64,000 nucleotides of DNA from Myxococcales bacterium. GTDB lineage: Bacteria; Myxococcota_A; Polyangia; Nannocystales; Nannocystaceae. Under the pieces are notes generated by a model that made no database searches, was not told the origin of the DNA, and worked only from the letters and a program-made list of their open reading frames with translations. The stretch spans positions 62,001 to 126,000 of the forward strand of contig JACKDV010000009.1 of assembly GCA_020633315.1 (NCBI GenBank), given 5' to 3'. This document shows positions 8,008 through 16,482 of this stretch, in pieces. A program made the translations under genes and the position numbers. Positions within the stretch are counted from its first letter, which is position 1, and each line of letters starts with the position of its first letter.

Positions 8008-9459
8008 TCAGCCGCTGGCCGAGCCCACGTACTGTAGCGCGGCCTGGATCTCCCGCCAGAACTCCAGCGGGGTCTGGGTCCGGTGCATCACCCGGGGCCG
8101 CAGCGCGTTGGCGAGCGCCGAGGCGTAGGGCGAGTGCAGGCTCTGGGCCACCTGCTGGGGCACGCCCGCGAGGATCTCCGCCTCGTTGAACTGCGGCACC
8201 TGCCGCCGCAGCACCGACAAGAGCAGCAGGCCCGCGTGGTAGACGTCGGTGGGCCGGCCCACGGTGCCGAAGCTGGCGGGGTCCATCGCCTCGGGGGGCA
8301 GCATCCACGGGGCCATGATCGTGCCCACCATGCGGATGTCGGTCTCCACCCGGGTGATGCCCAGGTCGCCCAGCTTGAACGACACCCGCGGGCCGTGCTC
8401 GTTGTCCATCACGTCGCTGGTGAGGCTGACGAACACGTTGCCGGGGTGCACGTCCTTGTGCACGTGGCCGTGGCGGTGGATGAAGGCCAGCGCCTGCAGC
8501 ACGTCGCGGGCGATGTGGGGCAGCCACGACTCGTCGATGCGCGAGAGCACCCGGTCGAGGCTGTACAGGCACTTCTCCACGATGATGTAGAAGGCGTTGT
8601 CGTAGAAGAAGGCGTCGTAGATGTACGTGATGTTGGGGTGCCGCATGCGGCTGAGGTTGTTGACCTCGCTCTCCCACTGCCGCCGCACCTCTTCGAACGA
8701 CATGGCGGGCTTGAGCACCTTGGCCACCAGCGGGTTGGCCCACTCGTCGGTGCACTCGTACACGTCGCCGTAGGAGCCGCCGCCGATGTACTCCCCCATG
8801 AAGTACACGCCCACGCTGCCGTTGCGGATCATGTCGCCGCGCACGGGGGCGCGGAACGGCACCACGCTGGGCAGGGTGCGGAGGCTGGGCGAGGTGGCCA
8901 GGCGCGTCACCGGCTGGATGGCGGAGCTGCCCGGGTCGATCACCGCGGCGCCCACCATCGAGTCGCTGGGCGCCGGATCGGGAGCGGGCAGCGGCGGGTG
9001 CGGTCCCGTGGGCGGGTGCAGCGGCATGGGGGGATGCGGTCCCGTGGGCGGGTGCAGCGGCATGGGAGCATGCGAGCCCGTGGGCGGGTGTGCCGGCATG
9101 GGAGGATGCGGACCCGTGGGCGAGCGCGGGGAGGGGATGGGCAGGCCATGGCCCGAGTCCGCCGCAGATGGAACGGGAGGTATCGGTGGCACGGATGGGC
9201 CGGGCTGGGTGCCGCTCGAGCCACGATGGGACGGCGAGCCCGGTGGTGGGGGCAGCGGCGGGTGCGGGCCGGTCGGCGGATGGCGAGGGGGTGGCGGGCT
9301 CAGGACGGTGCCCGACGAGGACGACGGCGGATCCGGCTCTACGGCCTGCCCCGGGGGTCGTGGGCGCAGGACGGGCGTGGTCCTCGATCGCCCGCGACGC
9401 TGGTCCGAGTCCCGCGCCGGGAGCCGCGGGACCGTCTTGCTGCGAGGGACCTTGGCCAC
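8008..9459 (-). CDS. Ser/Thr protein kinase with Pro-rich repeat N-terminus
   Basis: A 483-residue Hanks-type kinase. Residues about 25-165 are a low-complexity Pro/His/Gly region with a 12-residue repeat ('HPPTGPHPPMPL'). The kinase domain spans about 215-480: 'IGGGSYGDVYEC' (Gly loop), 'LVAKVLKP' (ATP Lys) and 'HKDVHPGNVF'. The last is a catalytic loop with Asp and Asn kept but HRD changed to HKD, and 'GDLGITR' stands in place of DFG. No transmembrane helix is seen, so it is probably cytosolic, with the Pro-rich arm as a docking region. A TAGCGT hexamer ends 9 nt before the GTG start. It is divergent from a second kinase and upstream of the DJ-1-like lipoprotein in the same direction. Confidence 0.88.
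   Translation of the reverse strand: MAKVPRSKTVPRLPARDSDQRRGRSRTTPVLRPRPPGQAVEPDPPSSSSGTVLSPPPPRHPPTGPHPPLPPPPGSPSHRGSSGTQPGPSVPPIPPVPSAADSGHGLPIPSPRSPTGPHPPMPAHPPTGSHAPMPLHPPTGPHPPMPLHPPTGPHPPLPAPDPAPSDSMVGAAVIDPGSSAIQPVTRLATSPSLRTLPSVVPFRAPVRGDMIRNGSVGVYFMGEYIGGGSYGDVYECTDEWANPLVAKVLKPAMSFEEVRRQWESEVNNLSRMRHPNITYIYDAFFYDNAFYIIVEKCLYSLDRVLSRIDESWLPHIARDVLQALAFIHRHGHVHKDVHPGNVFVSLTSDVMDNEHGPRVSFKLGDLGITRVETDIRMVGTIMAPWMLPPEAMDPASFGTVGRPTDVYHAGLLLLSVLRRQVPQFNEAEILAGVPQQVAQSLHSPYASALANALRPRVMHRTQTPLEFWREIQAALQYVGSASG
8985..9125 (-). repeat. 36-bp in-frame repeats coding for the Pro-rich arm
   Basis: Four adjacent copies of a 36-nt unit encode variants of HPPTGPHPPMPL inside the kinase gene. 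A further degenerate copy lies upstream. Copy-number variation by slippage would only lengthen or shorten the disordered arm. Confidence 0.75.
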
Positions 9460-9848
9460 GACTGCACCACGCTACCACGAGGAACGCCGTCTTCGCGGGG
9501 TGGCTCACGTCACGATCATTCGTCGAACACCCGCGAGGCGGAGGCGATCTCGGCGCCACATCACCATGGCTCGGCCGTTCATGGGTCGAGCAGGTCCACC
9601 TTGGATCGAGGTTTCCTCGCCCAGAATGCGGAGCCGTCGCGGTCCCCAGGGGGATGACCCGGTGATGTGCGACCGGCCTCCTCGGATCGGTGTGATCGTG
9701 ACAAACTGTTATAACCCGCCATCGCGTCGACGGCGGTCCCCTCACCCCAGGGGCCACGACCACTGGCCCTCGACGCACTTGCCCCCATGAGGATCGAGCT
9801 CGTCACGGCCCAGTCTGGTTGCGTCGCCGCGCCCACGGGAGGGCATCC
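9460..9848. other. Intergenic region between two divergent kinase genes
   Basis: No convincing gene is seen in these 389 nt. The region is less GC-rich than its surroundings near 9698-9715, where 'gtgacaaactgttataac' ends in the perfect 8-bp palindrome GTTATAAC (9708-9715). That is a candidate operator or -10 region shared by the divergent genes. A GGGAGGG Shine-Dalgarno sequence lies at the right-hand end, just before the TTG start of the next gene. Confidence 0.5.
9469..9474 (-). promoter_or_regulatory. Candidate -10 box of the kinase gene
   Basis: TAGCGT on the minus strand ends 9 nt before the GTG start. No clear -35 box is seen at 16-18 nt. It belongs to the window-wide pattern of -10-like hexamers next to start codons. 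Confidence 0.3.
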
Positions 9849-11558
9849 TTGAGCGACGCCAACCTGCAGGCATCGGCCGCCGAGCGCCCGAGCGCGCCGT
9901 GGGGGGACGAGATCACGCCCCTCACGGAGGTCTGCGGCGGTCAGTACGTGCTGCTGCACGAGCTCGCGCGGGGCGACCTGTCGATCGTGTATCGGGCCAA
10001 GCCCGCCGGCTCGCGCGACTCCATCGCCTTCAAGGTGCTGCAGCCGCGCTACGTGGGCGACGAGGCGCAGGTCCGTCGCTTCCGGCGCGAGGCCGAGCTG
10101 CTGCGGAAGATCGAGCACCCCAACGTGGTGCGGCTCATCGATCACGGCACCATCGAGGACGGCCGGGACTTCATCGCGCTCGAGCTGCTGGTGGGCAGCA
10201 CCCTGGCCGAGGCCCGGGCCAAGTCCACGCGCATGTCGCCCGAGCGCACCTGCCGGATCGCCCGCCAGGTGGCCCGCGCGCTGCGAACCATGCACAAGGC
10301 CGGGGTGATCCACCGCGACCTCGAGCCCGAGAACATCCTGCTCATCGGTCCCGAGAACGCCGAGCGGGTCAAGCTGGTCGACTTCAGCCAGGCCGGAGAC
10401 GTGGGCGCGCCGGCCCGGCGGGTGAAGGTGAGCAAGGACCGGCCGCAGTCGGGGGTGATGGGCGACGAGCCCAGCTACCGCGCGCCCGAGCAGCTCCGCA
10501 AGCGACCGCCGCACCCGTCCATGGACGTGTTCGCCCTGGGCGTGATCATGTACGAGATGCTGGCGGGCGAGCATCCCTTCTACCAAGCGCCGCCCGAGCC
10601 CGGCGCCCGCGTGGGGCCGCACACGATCCGCTCCAAGGCCTTCGATGCTCCCGAGGAGCTGCTGGGCCTGGTCGCCGACTGCATCGAGGAGGATCCCGCG
10701 GAGCGCCCCGGCTCGATGGACGAGGTGATCGAGCGCATCGACAAGGCGCTGCTGTGGATGGGGGTGGTGCCCCACGAGATCGCGACCAAGGCCGACGAGG
10801 ACGCGCGGACGCAGCTGTGGGCCGCGGCCGATCCCGAGAAGGTGAGCGACGACGCCAAGACCCGGGCGCAGGTGGCCGCGAGCTCGGGGCCGATGTGGAG
10901 CCGAGTCGAGCCGAGGGAGACGGAGGCCCGCGAGGAAGAGCCGGTGTCGGCCCGCAGTCGCCGGGAGCGTCGCGAGGCGCCGGCGTCGGAGCCCGACGAC
11001 GAGGAGATGGTGACGACGCGGAACCGCCGGAGGCGTCGAGCCGCCCCTGCCGCGAGGCCCGAGAAGGAGCCGGTGTCGGCCCGCAGCCGCCCCCACGAGG
11101 TGGACGAGGGATCGCCCGAGCCCGGCGAGTCGGGCTCGCGGGAGCCGACCGGTCCCGAGCCGGCCTCCTTCCAGGACGGCCCCACCACCGGCTCCACTCC
11201 GCGGATCGATCTCGACGAGCTCGAGGGTCAGTCCACCCTCGACGATGCGCCCTTCGTGGTCGACACCGTGGCGTGGACCAAGCCGCACGCGGCCGCCAGG
11301 GCCAAGGGCGGCAGCGGGGCGAGGCCCAGGGCCACGGCGCGGGCGGCCGGGCCCCCCAAGGCCAGCGCCCGTGCGGCGCGACCGACCGAGGCCGAGGACG
11401 ACGAGCAACGGCGGCGACGCGCCCGCGAGGGCACCGCGCGTCCGCGGACCACCGCCGCCCAGGTCCCCGTGGCCCCCGCTCCGCGCTGGGTGCTGCCGCT
11501 GGGGCTGCTCATCCTCGCCATCCTCGCCTACGGGGTGTGGATGGTCTGGACGGCCTGA
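9849..11558 (+). CDS. Atypical Ser/Thr protein kinase with C-terminal membrane anchor
   Basis: This 569-residue kinase-fold protein has several altered motifs. The Gly loop is degenerate ('LARGDLSIVYR'). The ATP Lys62 is kept ('IAFKVLQ'), and the catalytic loop reads 'HRDLEPEN' with Asp157 and Asn kept but the usual Lys replaced by Glu. DFG is 'DFS' (178-180). 'YRAPEQ' and 'DVFALGVIMYEMLAG' are normal. After the kinase domain (about 30-310) comes a 230-residue Arg/Glu/Ala-rich disordered region. A single C-terminal helix follows ('WVLPLGLLILAILAYGVWMVW'), so it is a tail-anchored inner-membrane protein. The TTG start is chosen because GGGAGGG lies about 6 nt upstream. It may be a weak kinase or a pseudokinase. 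Confidence 0.85.
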   Translation: MSDANLQASAAERPSAPWGDEITPLTEVCGGQYVLLHELARGDLSIVYRAKPAGSRDSIAFKVLQPRYVGDEAQVRRFRREAELLRKIEHPNVVRLIDHGTIEDGRDFIALELLVGSTLAEARAKSTRMSPERTCRIARQVARALRTMHKAGVIHRDLEPENILLIGPENAERVKLVDFSQAGDVGAPARRVKVSKDRPQSGVMGDEPSYRAPEQLRKRPPHPSMDVFALGVIMYEMLAGEHPFYQAPPEPGARVGPHTIRSKAFDAPEELLGLVADCIEEDPAERPGSMDEVIERIDKALLWMGVVPHEIATKADEDARTQLWAAADPEKVSDDAKTRAQVAASSGPMWSRVEPRETEAREEEPVSARSRRERREAPASEPDDEEMVTTRNRRRRRAAPAARPEKEPVSARSRPHEVDEGSPEPGESGSREPTGPEPASFQDGPTTGSTPRIDLDELEGQSTLDDAPFVVDTVAWTKPHAAARAKGGSGARPRATARAAGPPKASARAARPTEAEDDEQRRRRAREGTARPRTTAAQVPVAPAPRWVLPLGLLILAILAYGVWMVWTA

Positions 11559-11580
11559 GCGCGGGCGGGCGCTCGCTCAG
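11555..11580. terminator. Candidate bidirectional hairpin between convergent genes
   Basis: CTGAGCG (11555-11561) and CGCTCAG (11574-11580) form a 7-bp stem with a 12-nt GC-rich loop. It overlaps the stop codons of the kinase and of the monooxygenase fragment. There is no U-tract, so termination is only a possibility. Confidence 0.3.
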
Positions 11581-11870
11581 CCGTTGTCGAGGATCCCGCA
11601 GTCGCGGTCGTCCCCCACCATCTCGATGGGATAGGCCATCACGAAGTTGAAGCACATCTCGTCCTCGGTGGCCTCGCCGAAGTGCACGGGGAAGTCGTGG
11701 GGATTGTCGTAGGTGCAGGTGGTGCGGATGGCGTCGCCGGGCATGATCTGCACGGGTGGGTCGTTGGCGTAGAACGCCTGGTTGTTGAAGTCGTAGAAGG
11801 GCACCTCGGTCAGCGGGTCCACCTCGGCCTCGCTACCCCCGCGTAGGATCTCGGTGCTGAACGAGCCCCG
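11577..11870 (-). pseudogene. C-terminal fragment of a copper type II ascorbate-dependent monooxygenase
   Basis: The last 97 residues before the stop look like real protein and match the C-terminal end of the DBH/PHM-like copper monooxygenases. These are two-domain copper hydroxylases that are common as secreted proteins in myxobacteria. Visible are 'HHRGSFSTEILRGG' (a His-Gly pair as in the CuB domain), 'PFYDFNNQAFYAND', 'GDAIRTTCTYDNP', and the typical ending 'EDEMCFNFVMAYP'. The N-terminal domain, the first copper ligands and the signal peptide are absent. Upstream of about 11870 the frame turns Arg-rich and non-coding. The gene is therefore 5'-truncated, presumably by deletion. No other piece of it is found in the window. 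Confidence 0.7.
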
Positions 11871-12005
11871 GTGATGCGGCCGCGGGCGGCGAGGGACGCT
11901 CGCGGCGGCCCGTCGGCGTCGCGAGGCACGACGTTGCAGAACACCGCACCCTCGACCCGAGTCCATGGTGGTCAGGCGGGCGAGGGGCCGTGGTATCCCG
12001 ATCTC

Positions 12006-12737
12006 GTGAGACGGGCGCTGGTCTTCGTGTTGGTGGCGACGGTGGTCTTCGTCCTGTGGCTGGTGCTCCGCGATCGCTCGGGGTCCGAGGCCACGGGCCC
12101 CGAGGCCAGCGCGGGGGCGAGCTCGCAGGCGCCCGACCCCTCGCCGTCGCGCAGCGCGGCCGCGGCTCCGTCGTCGTCGGTCGCTGCCGCGGCGGGGCCC
12201 CGCGGCTCGACGGCGGACCGCGAGGCGCGACAGCGGATGCGCGAGCGGATCGTGGATGCGCTGCGGGCTCGCGAGCGCGCGGCCCAGCGCGATCGCTCCG
12301 ATGCGGCCGCGAGCTCGGGCCCGGCCGCGGCCAGCGAGGGCTCGGAGGCCGGGACCGAGGCGCCGCCGGAGCTCCCCGAGCCGGGCCCCGCCACCGGCGG
12401 CCTGGTCGATCGCACCGGCACCCGCAGCTACCTGGTGGAGGTGATGAACCACGATCTGATGCCGCTCGCCGACGAGTGCATCGCCCTGGCGCGCGAGGGC
12501 GAGCCCGGGATCGAGGGCATGCTGGTGCTCGACTTCGAGATCATCGCCGACGAGGAGATCGGCGGTGTGGTGGAGTCGGTGGCCGCGGGCCAGGGCAACG
12601 AGGTGCCCAACCCCGAGCTGCTCGAGTGCATGCGCGAGTCGATCCTCGCCACCACCCTGCCGGCCCCCCCGGCCGAGCAGGGCGGGCGCGATGCGATCTC
12701 GATCTCCCTGCGCTTGTCGCCGGAGGGCGAGGGCTGA
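12006..12737 (+). CDS. AgmX/PglI C-terminal-like membrane protein
   Basis: The 243-residue protein starts with a transmembrane anchor ('ALVFVLVATVVFVLWLVL'). A disordered Ser/Ala/Gly/Glu stretch (about 25-140) and a C-terminal domain follow. That domain has 'HDLMPLADECIALAREG', 'GMLVLDFEIIADEEIGG', 'NPELLECMRESILATTLPAP' and a final beta strand. The order Cys - strand pair - Cys-helix - Pro is that of the AgmX/PglI C-terminal domain, a TonB-like module linked in Myxococcus to adventurous gliding. The match is by layout, so function is unsure. The GTG start was chosen because it begins the anchor. The frame is open upstream into the monooxygenase remnant region. Confidence 0.6.
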   Translation: MRRALVFVLVATVVFVLWLVLRDRSGSEATGPEASAGASSQAPDPSPSRSAAAAPSSSVAAAAGPRGSTADREARQRMRERIVDALRARERAAQRDRSDAAASSGPAAASEGSEAGTEAPPELPEPGPATGGLVDRTGTRSYLVEVMNHDLMPLADECIALAREGEPGIEGMLVLDFEIIADEEIGGVVESVAAGQGNEVPNPELLECMRESILATTLPAPPAEQGGRDAISISLRLSPEGEG

Positions 12738-12946
12738 TCGCTACGGCGGTGGAGCACGAGCCGACGCTTCTCCTCGGCCACCGGCACCATCTCGACGCAT
12801 GGATCCGTGTCACCCCAGCTCACGAGCATTCGCAGCGGCCGAGCTCACCACGGCCTTGCCGCGTGCACGTCCGCGATCGCCGGGTGACGAACGCCCTGCT
12901 CGCGGTCTGCAGTGTCTTGCTCGCCCGAGCGCGGGGCTGCTCGCGC

Positions 12947-15900
12947 CTACGGCTGCTCGGACGTCGGCTCGGGCGCGGCCTTCGTCGCTGCGCGGGGCTT
13001 CGTGGGTCCTTCGGGCGCGTCGTCCTTCGTTGGCTCCTCGGAGCCCGGCGGCTTCGCGGGTCCCTTCGCCGCCTTGGGCGGCGGAGCGTCGGGGTTGGCC
13101 AGCCACGCGCGCGCGAGCTCGACGTCGTCCACGAAGCCCTTTCCCGCCCGGCCGAAGTCCTCCATCGCGAGCGTGGCCAACTCGCGGGCTCGCGCCCGGT
13201 CGGGCGCGCGACGGCTGGTCTTCCACAGGGTGCGCGCCAGCAGCAGCGCGGTGGAGGCCCGGTTCTCGGGGAGGGTGTCGTCCTGCTTGCGTCGCTCCCA
13301 GGCCGCCTCGATGAGCGGCCGCGCCTCCTCGAGGCGATCGTGGCGATAGAGGAACAGCCCGAGGTTGTTGCGGACCAGCGCCACGTTGGGGTGCTCGGGG
13401 CCCAGCGCGGCCTCCCAGATCACCAGCGCCCGTCGGTACTCGGCCTCGGCCTCGTCGTCCCGGCCCAGCTCCGCGAGCGACATGGCGAGGTTGTTGTGCG
13501 ACATCGCCACGTTGGGATGCTCGGGGCCCAGCACCTTCTCGTGCAGGGCCAGCGCCCGTCGGTGCTCTCGCACCGCCTGCTCGTGGTCCCCTCGCTCGTG
13601 CGCCATGTGTCCCAGGTTGTTGTGCGAGAGCGCCACCATGGGGTGCTCGGAGCCGAAGAGCTTCTCGTGTAGCTCCAGGCCGCGCCGCATCTCCTGCTCG
13701 GCCTCCTCCATCTCGCCCTGGGAGTAGAGCGCCAGCCCCAGGTTGTTGTGCGTCAACGCGACCCGCGGGTGCTCGGGTCCCAGCACCCGCTCCTGCACGG
13801 CCAGGGCGCGGCGCATCTCCTGCTCGGCCTCCTCCGATCGCCCCTGGGCCTCGAGCATCAGCCCCAGGTTGGCCAGCGACTGGGCCACGTCGGGATGCTC
13901 GGGGCCCAGGGTCTTCTCCTGCAGGGCCAGCGCCCGGCGCTGCTCGGCGGCCGCCTCCGCGTACTTGCCCTCGCCGTACAGAGCGAGGGCGAGGTTGTTC
14001 CACGACTGCGCGAGGTCGGGGCTCTCGGGGCCGAGCAGCTCGAGGCGCAGCGCCAGCGCCTTGCGGTGCTCGACCTCGGCCTCCTCGGCCCGGCCCGCGC
14101 GATCGAGCAGCAGACCCAGGTTGTTGCGGGTGTTGGCCACCTGCAGGTGCTTGGGCCCCAGCACCCGCTCGTGGAGCTCGAGCGCCCGTCGCAGCTGGGC
14201 CTCGGCCTCCTCGTACTTCCCCGCCGAGTACAGCGCCAGCCCGAGGTTGTTGCGGGCCTGGGCGGTGTCGGGGTGCTCGGGGCCTCGCACCCGCTCCAGC
14301 AGGGCCAGCGCCTTGCGCTGCTCCGCCACCGACTCCTCGTGCTTGCCCTCCTGATCGAGCACGATGGCGAGGTTGCTGCGCGTGGTGGCCACGCTCGGGT
14401 GCTCGGGCCCCAGCGCCTGCTCGTACAGCTCGAGCGCCCGGCGGTGCTCGGCCTCGGCCTCCTCGTACTTGCCCTGCCCGCCGAGCACCGCCGCGAGATC
14501 GTCGCGAGCACCGGCCTCGGCCACGGGGTCGCCCGCGGCCAGCCCCACCGCCAGCTCGCGCAGCTGCAGCCCCTCGGCCATGCGCCACTGCTCGGCCCCG
14601 ACCACCACCATCAGCTCGGTGGCGATCGACTGGATCAGCTCGAGCCTCCGCCACCGCGAGGCCGACGCGAGCGCCCGTCGCAGGGCCCGCTCCGACTCCG
14701 CGAAGCGCCCCAGCCGATGCAGCGCCCGTCCGCGCTCGAGCGCCACCTCGGCCAGCACCGGCTCGTAGCGCAGCTCGGCCCGCGCGAGCTCGGCCCGCTC
14801 CACGGTGTCGAGCGCCACCGCATAGCGCCCCGCCTCGCGCTGGGCCTTGGCCGCGGCCAGCCGCCGCCGGATGTCCCGGACCGCCCCGGCCTCCTCGGCG
14901 GGAGGCGGCTCCACCTCGGCTCGCAGCGCCTCCACGTCGGCACAGCGCTCGAGCGAGAGCAGGCCGTCCACCATGTCGTCGGCGTTCTCGGCCACCTCGG
15001 CGTCGGCGTGCACGAGCACCTCGACCACCGCCTCCAGCTCCTGCCGGGCCCGGTGCAGGCAGGCCATGCGCAGGTCCATCACCTCGGTCGACTGCTCGCC
15101 GCGGATCGTGGTGGCCTCGCAGGCCTCGCCGTGCATCGCCGCCCAGTCGGCGGCGTAGCGCTCGAGCCCCGCCTCGGTGCGGGTCCAGACGGCCGAGGCA
15201 TACGACGCCTCCACGCCCAGCAGGGCCTCGCGCAGCTCGGCCCGCCGCCCCTCGTCCCACGCCCCGGCTAGCTGCTGCTCGGCGCCGGAGCAGCGGGCGG
15301 CCCTGCGCTGGATCCACGCCTGCCAGCCGCCGAGCGCCAGCCCCAGCACCCCCAGCCCGCCGAGCGCGAGCAGCCAGCGGTTGCGTCGGCGGCTCGGGTC
15401 GTAGCGCAGCACCTGCAGCAGGGCCTCCATGCTCGGCCAGCGCTCGCCCGGGTCGGCGGCGAGCCCTCGTCGCAGCGCCTCGGTGATCACCTTGGGGATC
15501 CGCGGCGCGCGGGCGGGCCACGGCGGCGCGCCCCCGTGCTTCTCGGCCAGCAGATCGACCAGGCTGGCCGCTCGGAAGGGCGGCCGGCCCACCAGCGCCT
15601 CCCACAGCGCCACGCAGAACGCATACTGATCGGCGGCCGGCCCCAGGGTGGCACCGCGGTGCTGCTCGGGTGCCATGTAGCGGGGCGTGCCCATCACGGT
15701 GCCGGCCTGGGTGAGCGCGCTGTCGAGCGCCGCGCCCGACGATCCCTCGCGGGCGGTGCTCGACTCCTCCAGGCCGTCGCGCGAGAGCTCGATCGACTCG
15801 CCGGTGAGCTTGGTCTCGGCCGAGGCCGCGAGCTTGGCCAGGCCGAAGTCGGTCACCTTCACTCCACCCGTCGCGGCCACCAGCACGTTGTCGGCCTTGA

Positions 15901-16477
15901 AGTCGCGGTGGAGCAGGCCGGTGGCATGGGCCGCGGCCAGCCCCTGCCCCGCCGCCACGAAGCGCTCGACCACCTCGGCCCAGCCGCGCCGCGCCCGGGC
16001 GGTCCAGCCCCGCAGGGTCTGGCCGGGCACGTACTCCATCACCAGCATCACCCCCGAGTCGGACTCCTCGGCGTCGTACACCGCCACCACGTTGGGGTGC
16101 GAGAGCTGGGCCATGGCCCGGGCCTCCCGCAGCATGCGATCGCGGGTGCTGCGATCGAGCACCGCGTTGGACACCAGCTTGATCGCCACCTCGCGCTGCA
16201 GCTTGGGATCGTAGGCCCGCATCACGTGCCCCATCGCCCCGCGCCCCACGTGCTCGAGCACCAGGTAGCGACCCAGGCTGGAGCCGAGCTCGGGTGCGGG
16301 CGAGCGTCGCCGCCGAGGCCGAGCCCGACGGACCTCCTCCTGCGTCGGCTCGAGCACGGTGGTGTTGCCGAGCTCCTCGGGCACGACCGAACGGTACCGC
16401 AGCGCCGCCGGCCGAGGGTCGACGGCGCGACCTCGCCCCCGAACCCGCGTTCCTCGGCCTCCGATCGTGGTACTCAT
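12947..16477 (-). CDS. Ser/Thr protein kinase with ten kinesin-light-chain-type TPRs
   Basis: A 1176-residue membrane kinase. The kinase domain (about 68-345) is canonical: 'GRGAMGHVMRAYD', 'VAIKLV', 'HRDFKADN', 'DFGLAK' and 'GTPRYMAPEQHRG'. A transmembrane helix follows ('WLLALGGLGVLGLALGGW', about 372-390), then a long helical region. Ten consecutive 42-residue repeats come next, each with variants of 'NNLGLALYSAGKYEEAE' and 'LGPEHPDVA', i.e. TPR_12/kinesin-light-chain repeats. The tail is Lys/Pro/Glu-rich. The TPR array on the outer side of the membrane probably binds protein partners; kinase-TPR fusions are common in myxobacteria. The start lies 5 nt from the divergent lipoprotein start, and a GTG 30 codons in is an alternative. 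Confidence 0.9.
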   Translation of the reverse strand: MSTTIGGRGTRVRGRGRAVDPRPAALRYRSVVPEELGNTTVLEPTQEEVRRARPRRRRSPAPELGSSLGRYLVLEHVGRGAMGHVMRAYDPKLQREVAIKLVSNAVLDRSTRDRMLREARAMAQLSHPNVVAVYDAEESDSGVMLVMEYVPGQTLRGWTARARRGWAEVVERFVAAGQGLAAAHATGLLHRDFKADNVLVAATGGVKVTDFGLAKLAASAETKLTGESIELSRDGLEESSTAREGSSGAALDSALTQAGTVMGTPRYMAPEQHRGATLGPAADQYAFCVALWEALVGRPPFRAASLVDLLAEKHGGAPPWPARAPRIPKVITEALRRGLAADPGERWPSMEALLQVLRYDPSRRRNRWLLALGGLGVLGLALGGWQAWIQRRAARCSGAEQQLAGAWDEGRRAELREALLGVEASYASAVWTRTEAGLERYAADWAAMHGEACEATTIRGEQSTEVMDLRMACLHRARQELEAVVEVLVHADAEVAENADDMVDGLLSLERCADVEALRAEVEPPPAEEAGAVRDIRRRLAAAKAQREAGRYAVALDTVERAELARAELRYEPVLAEVALERGRALHRLGRFAESERALRRALASASRWRRLELIQSIATELMVVVGAEQWRMAEGLQLRELAVGLAAGDPVAEAGARDDLAAVLGGQGKYEEAEAEHRRALELYEQALGPEHPSVATTRSNLAIVLDQEGKHEESVAEQRKALALLERVRGPEHPDTAQARNNLGLALYSAGKYEEAEAQLRRALELHERVLGPKHLQVANTRNNLGLLLDRAGRAEEAEVEHRKALALRLELLGPESPDLAQSWNNLALALYGEGKYAEAAAEQRRALALQEKTLGPEHPDVAQSLANLGLMLEAQGRSEEAEQEMRRALAVQERVLGPEHPRVALTHNNLGLALYSQGEMEEAEQEMRRGLELHEKLFGSEHPMVALSHNNLGHMAHERGDHEQAVREHRRALALHEKVLGPEHPNVAMSHNNLAMSLAELGRDDEAEAEYRRALVIWEAALGPEHPNVALVRNNLGLFLYRHDRLEEARPLIEAAWERRKQDDTLPENRASTALLLARTLWKTSRRAPDRARARELATLAMEDFGRAGKGFVDDVELARAWLANPDAPPPKAAKGPAKPPGSEEPTKDDAPEGPTKPRAATKAAPEPTSEQP

Positions 16478-16482
16478 GGAGG

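Noticed and set aside
5005..8037. A 1010-residue plus-strand open frame
   Set aside because: Composition is antisense-like, with no start signals; three minus-strand genes with recognisable features occupy the region.
7169..9778. An 869-residue minus-strand frame overlapping the DJ-1-like and kinase genes
   Set aside because: Off-frame shadow; real motifs are in the other frame on the same strand.
11871..12005. N-terminal extension of the AgmX-like protein
   Set aside because: The in-frame upstream part is Arg/Gly-rich, precedes the membrane anchor and lies in the decayed monooxygenase region; the GTG at 12006 starts the anchor cleanly.
12738..12946. Gene in the gap between the AgmX-like protein and the TPR kinase
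   Set aside because: Only off-frame extensions of neighbours are found; no start signal or natural composition.
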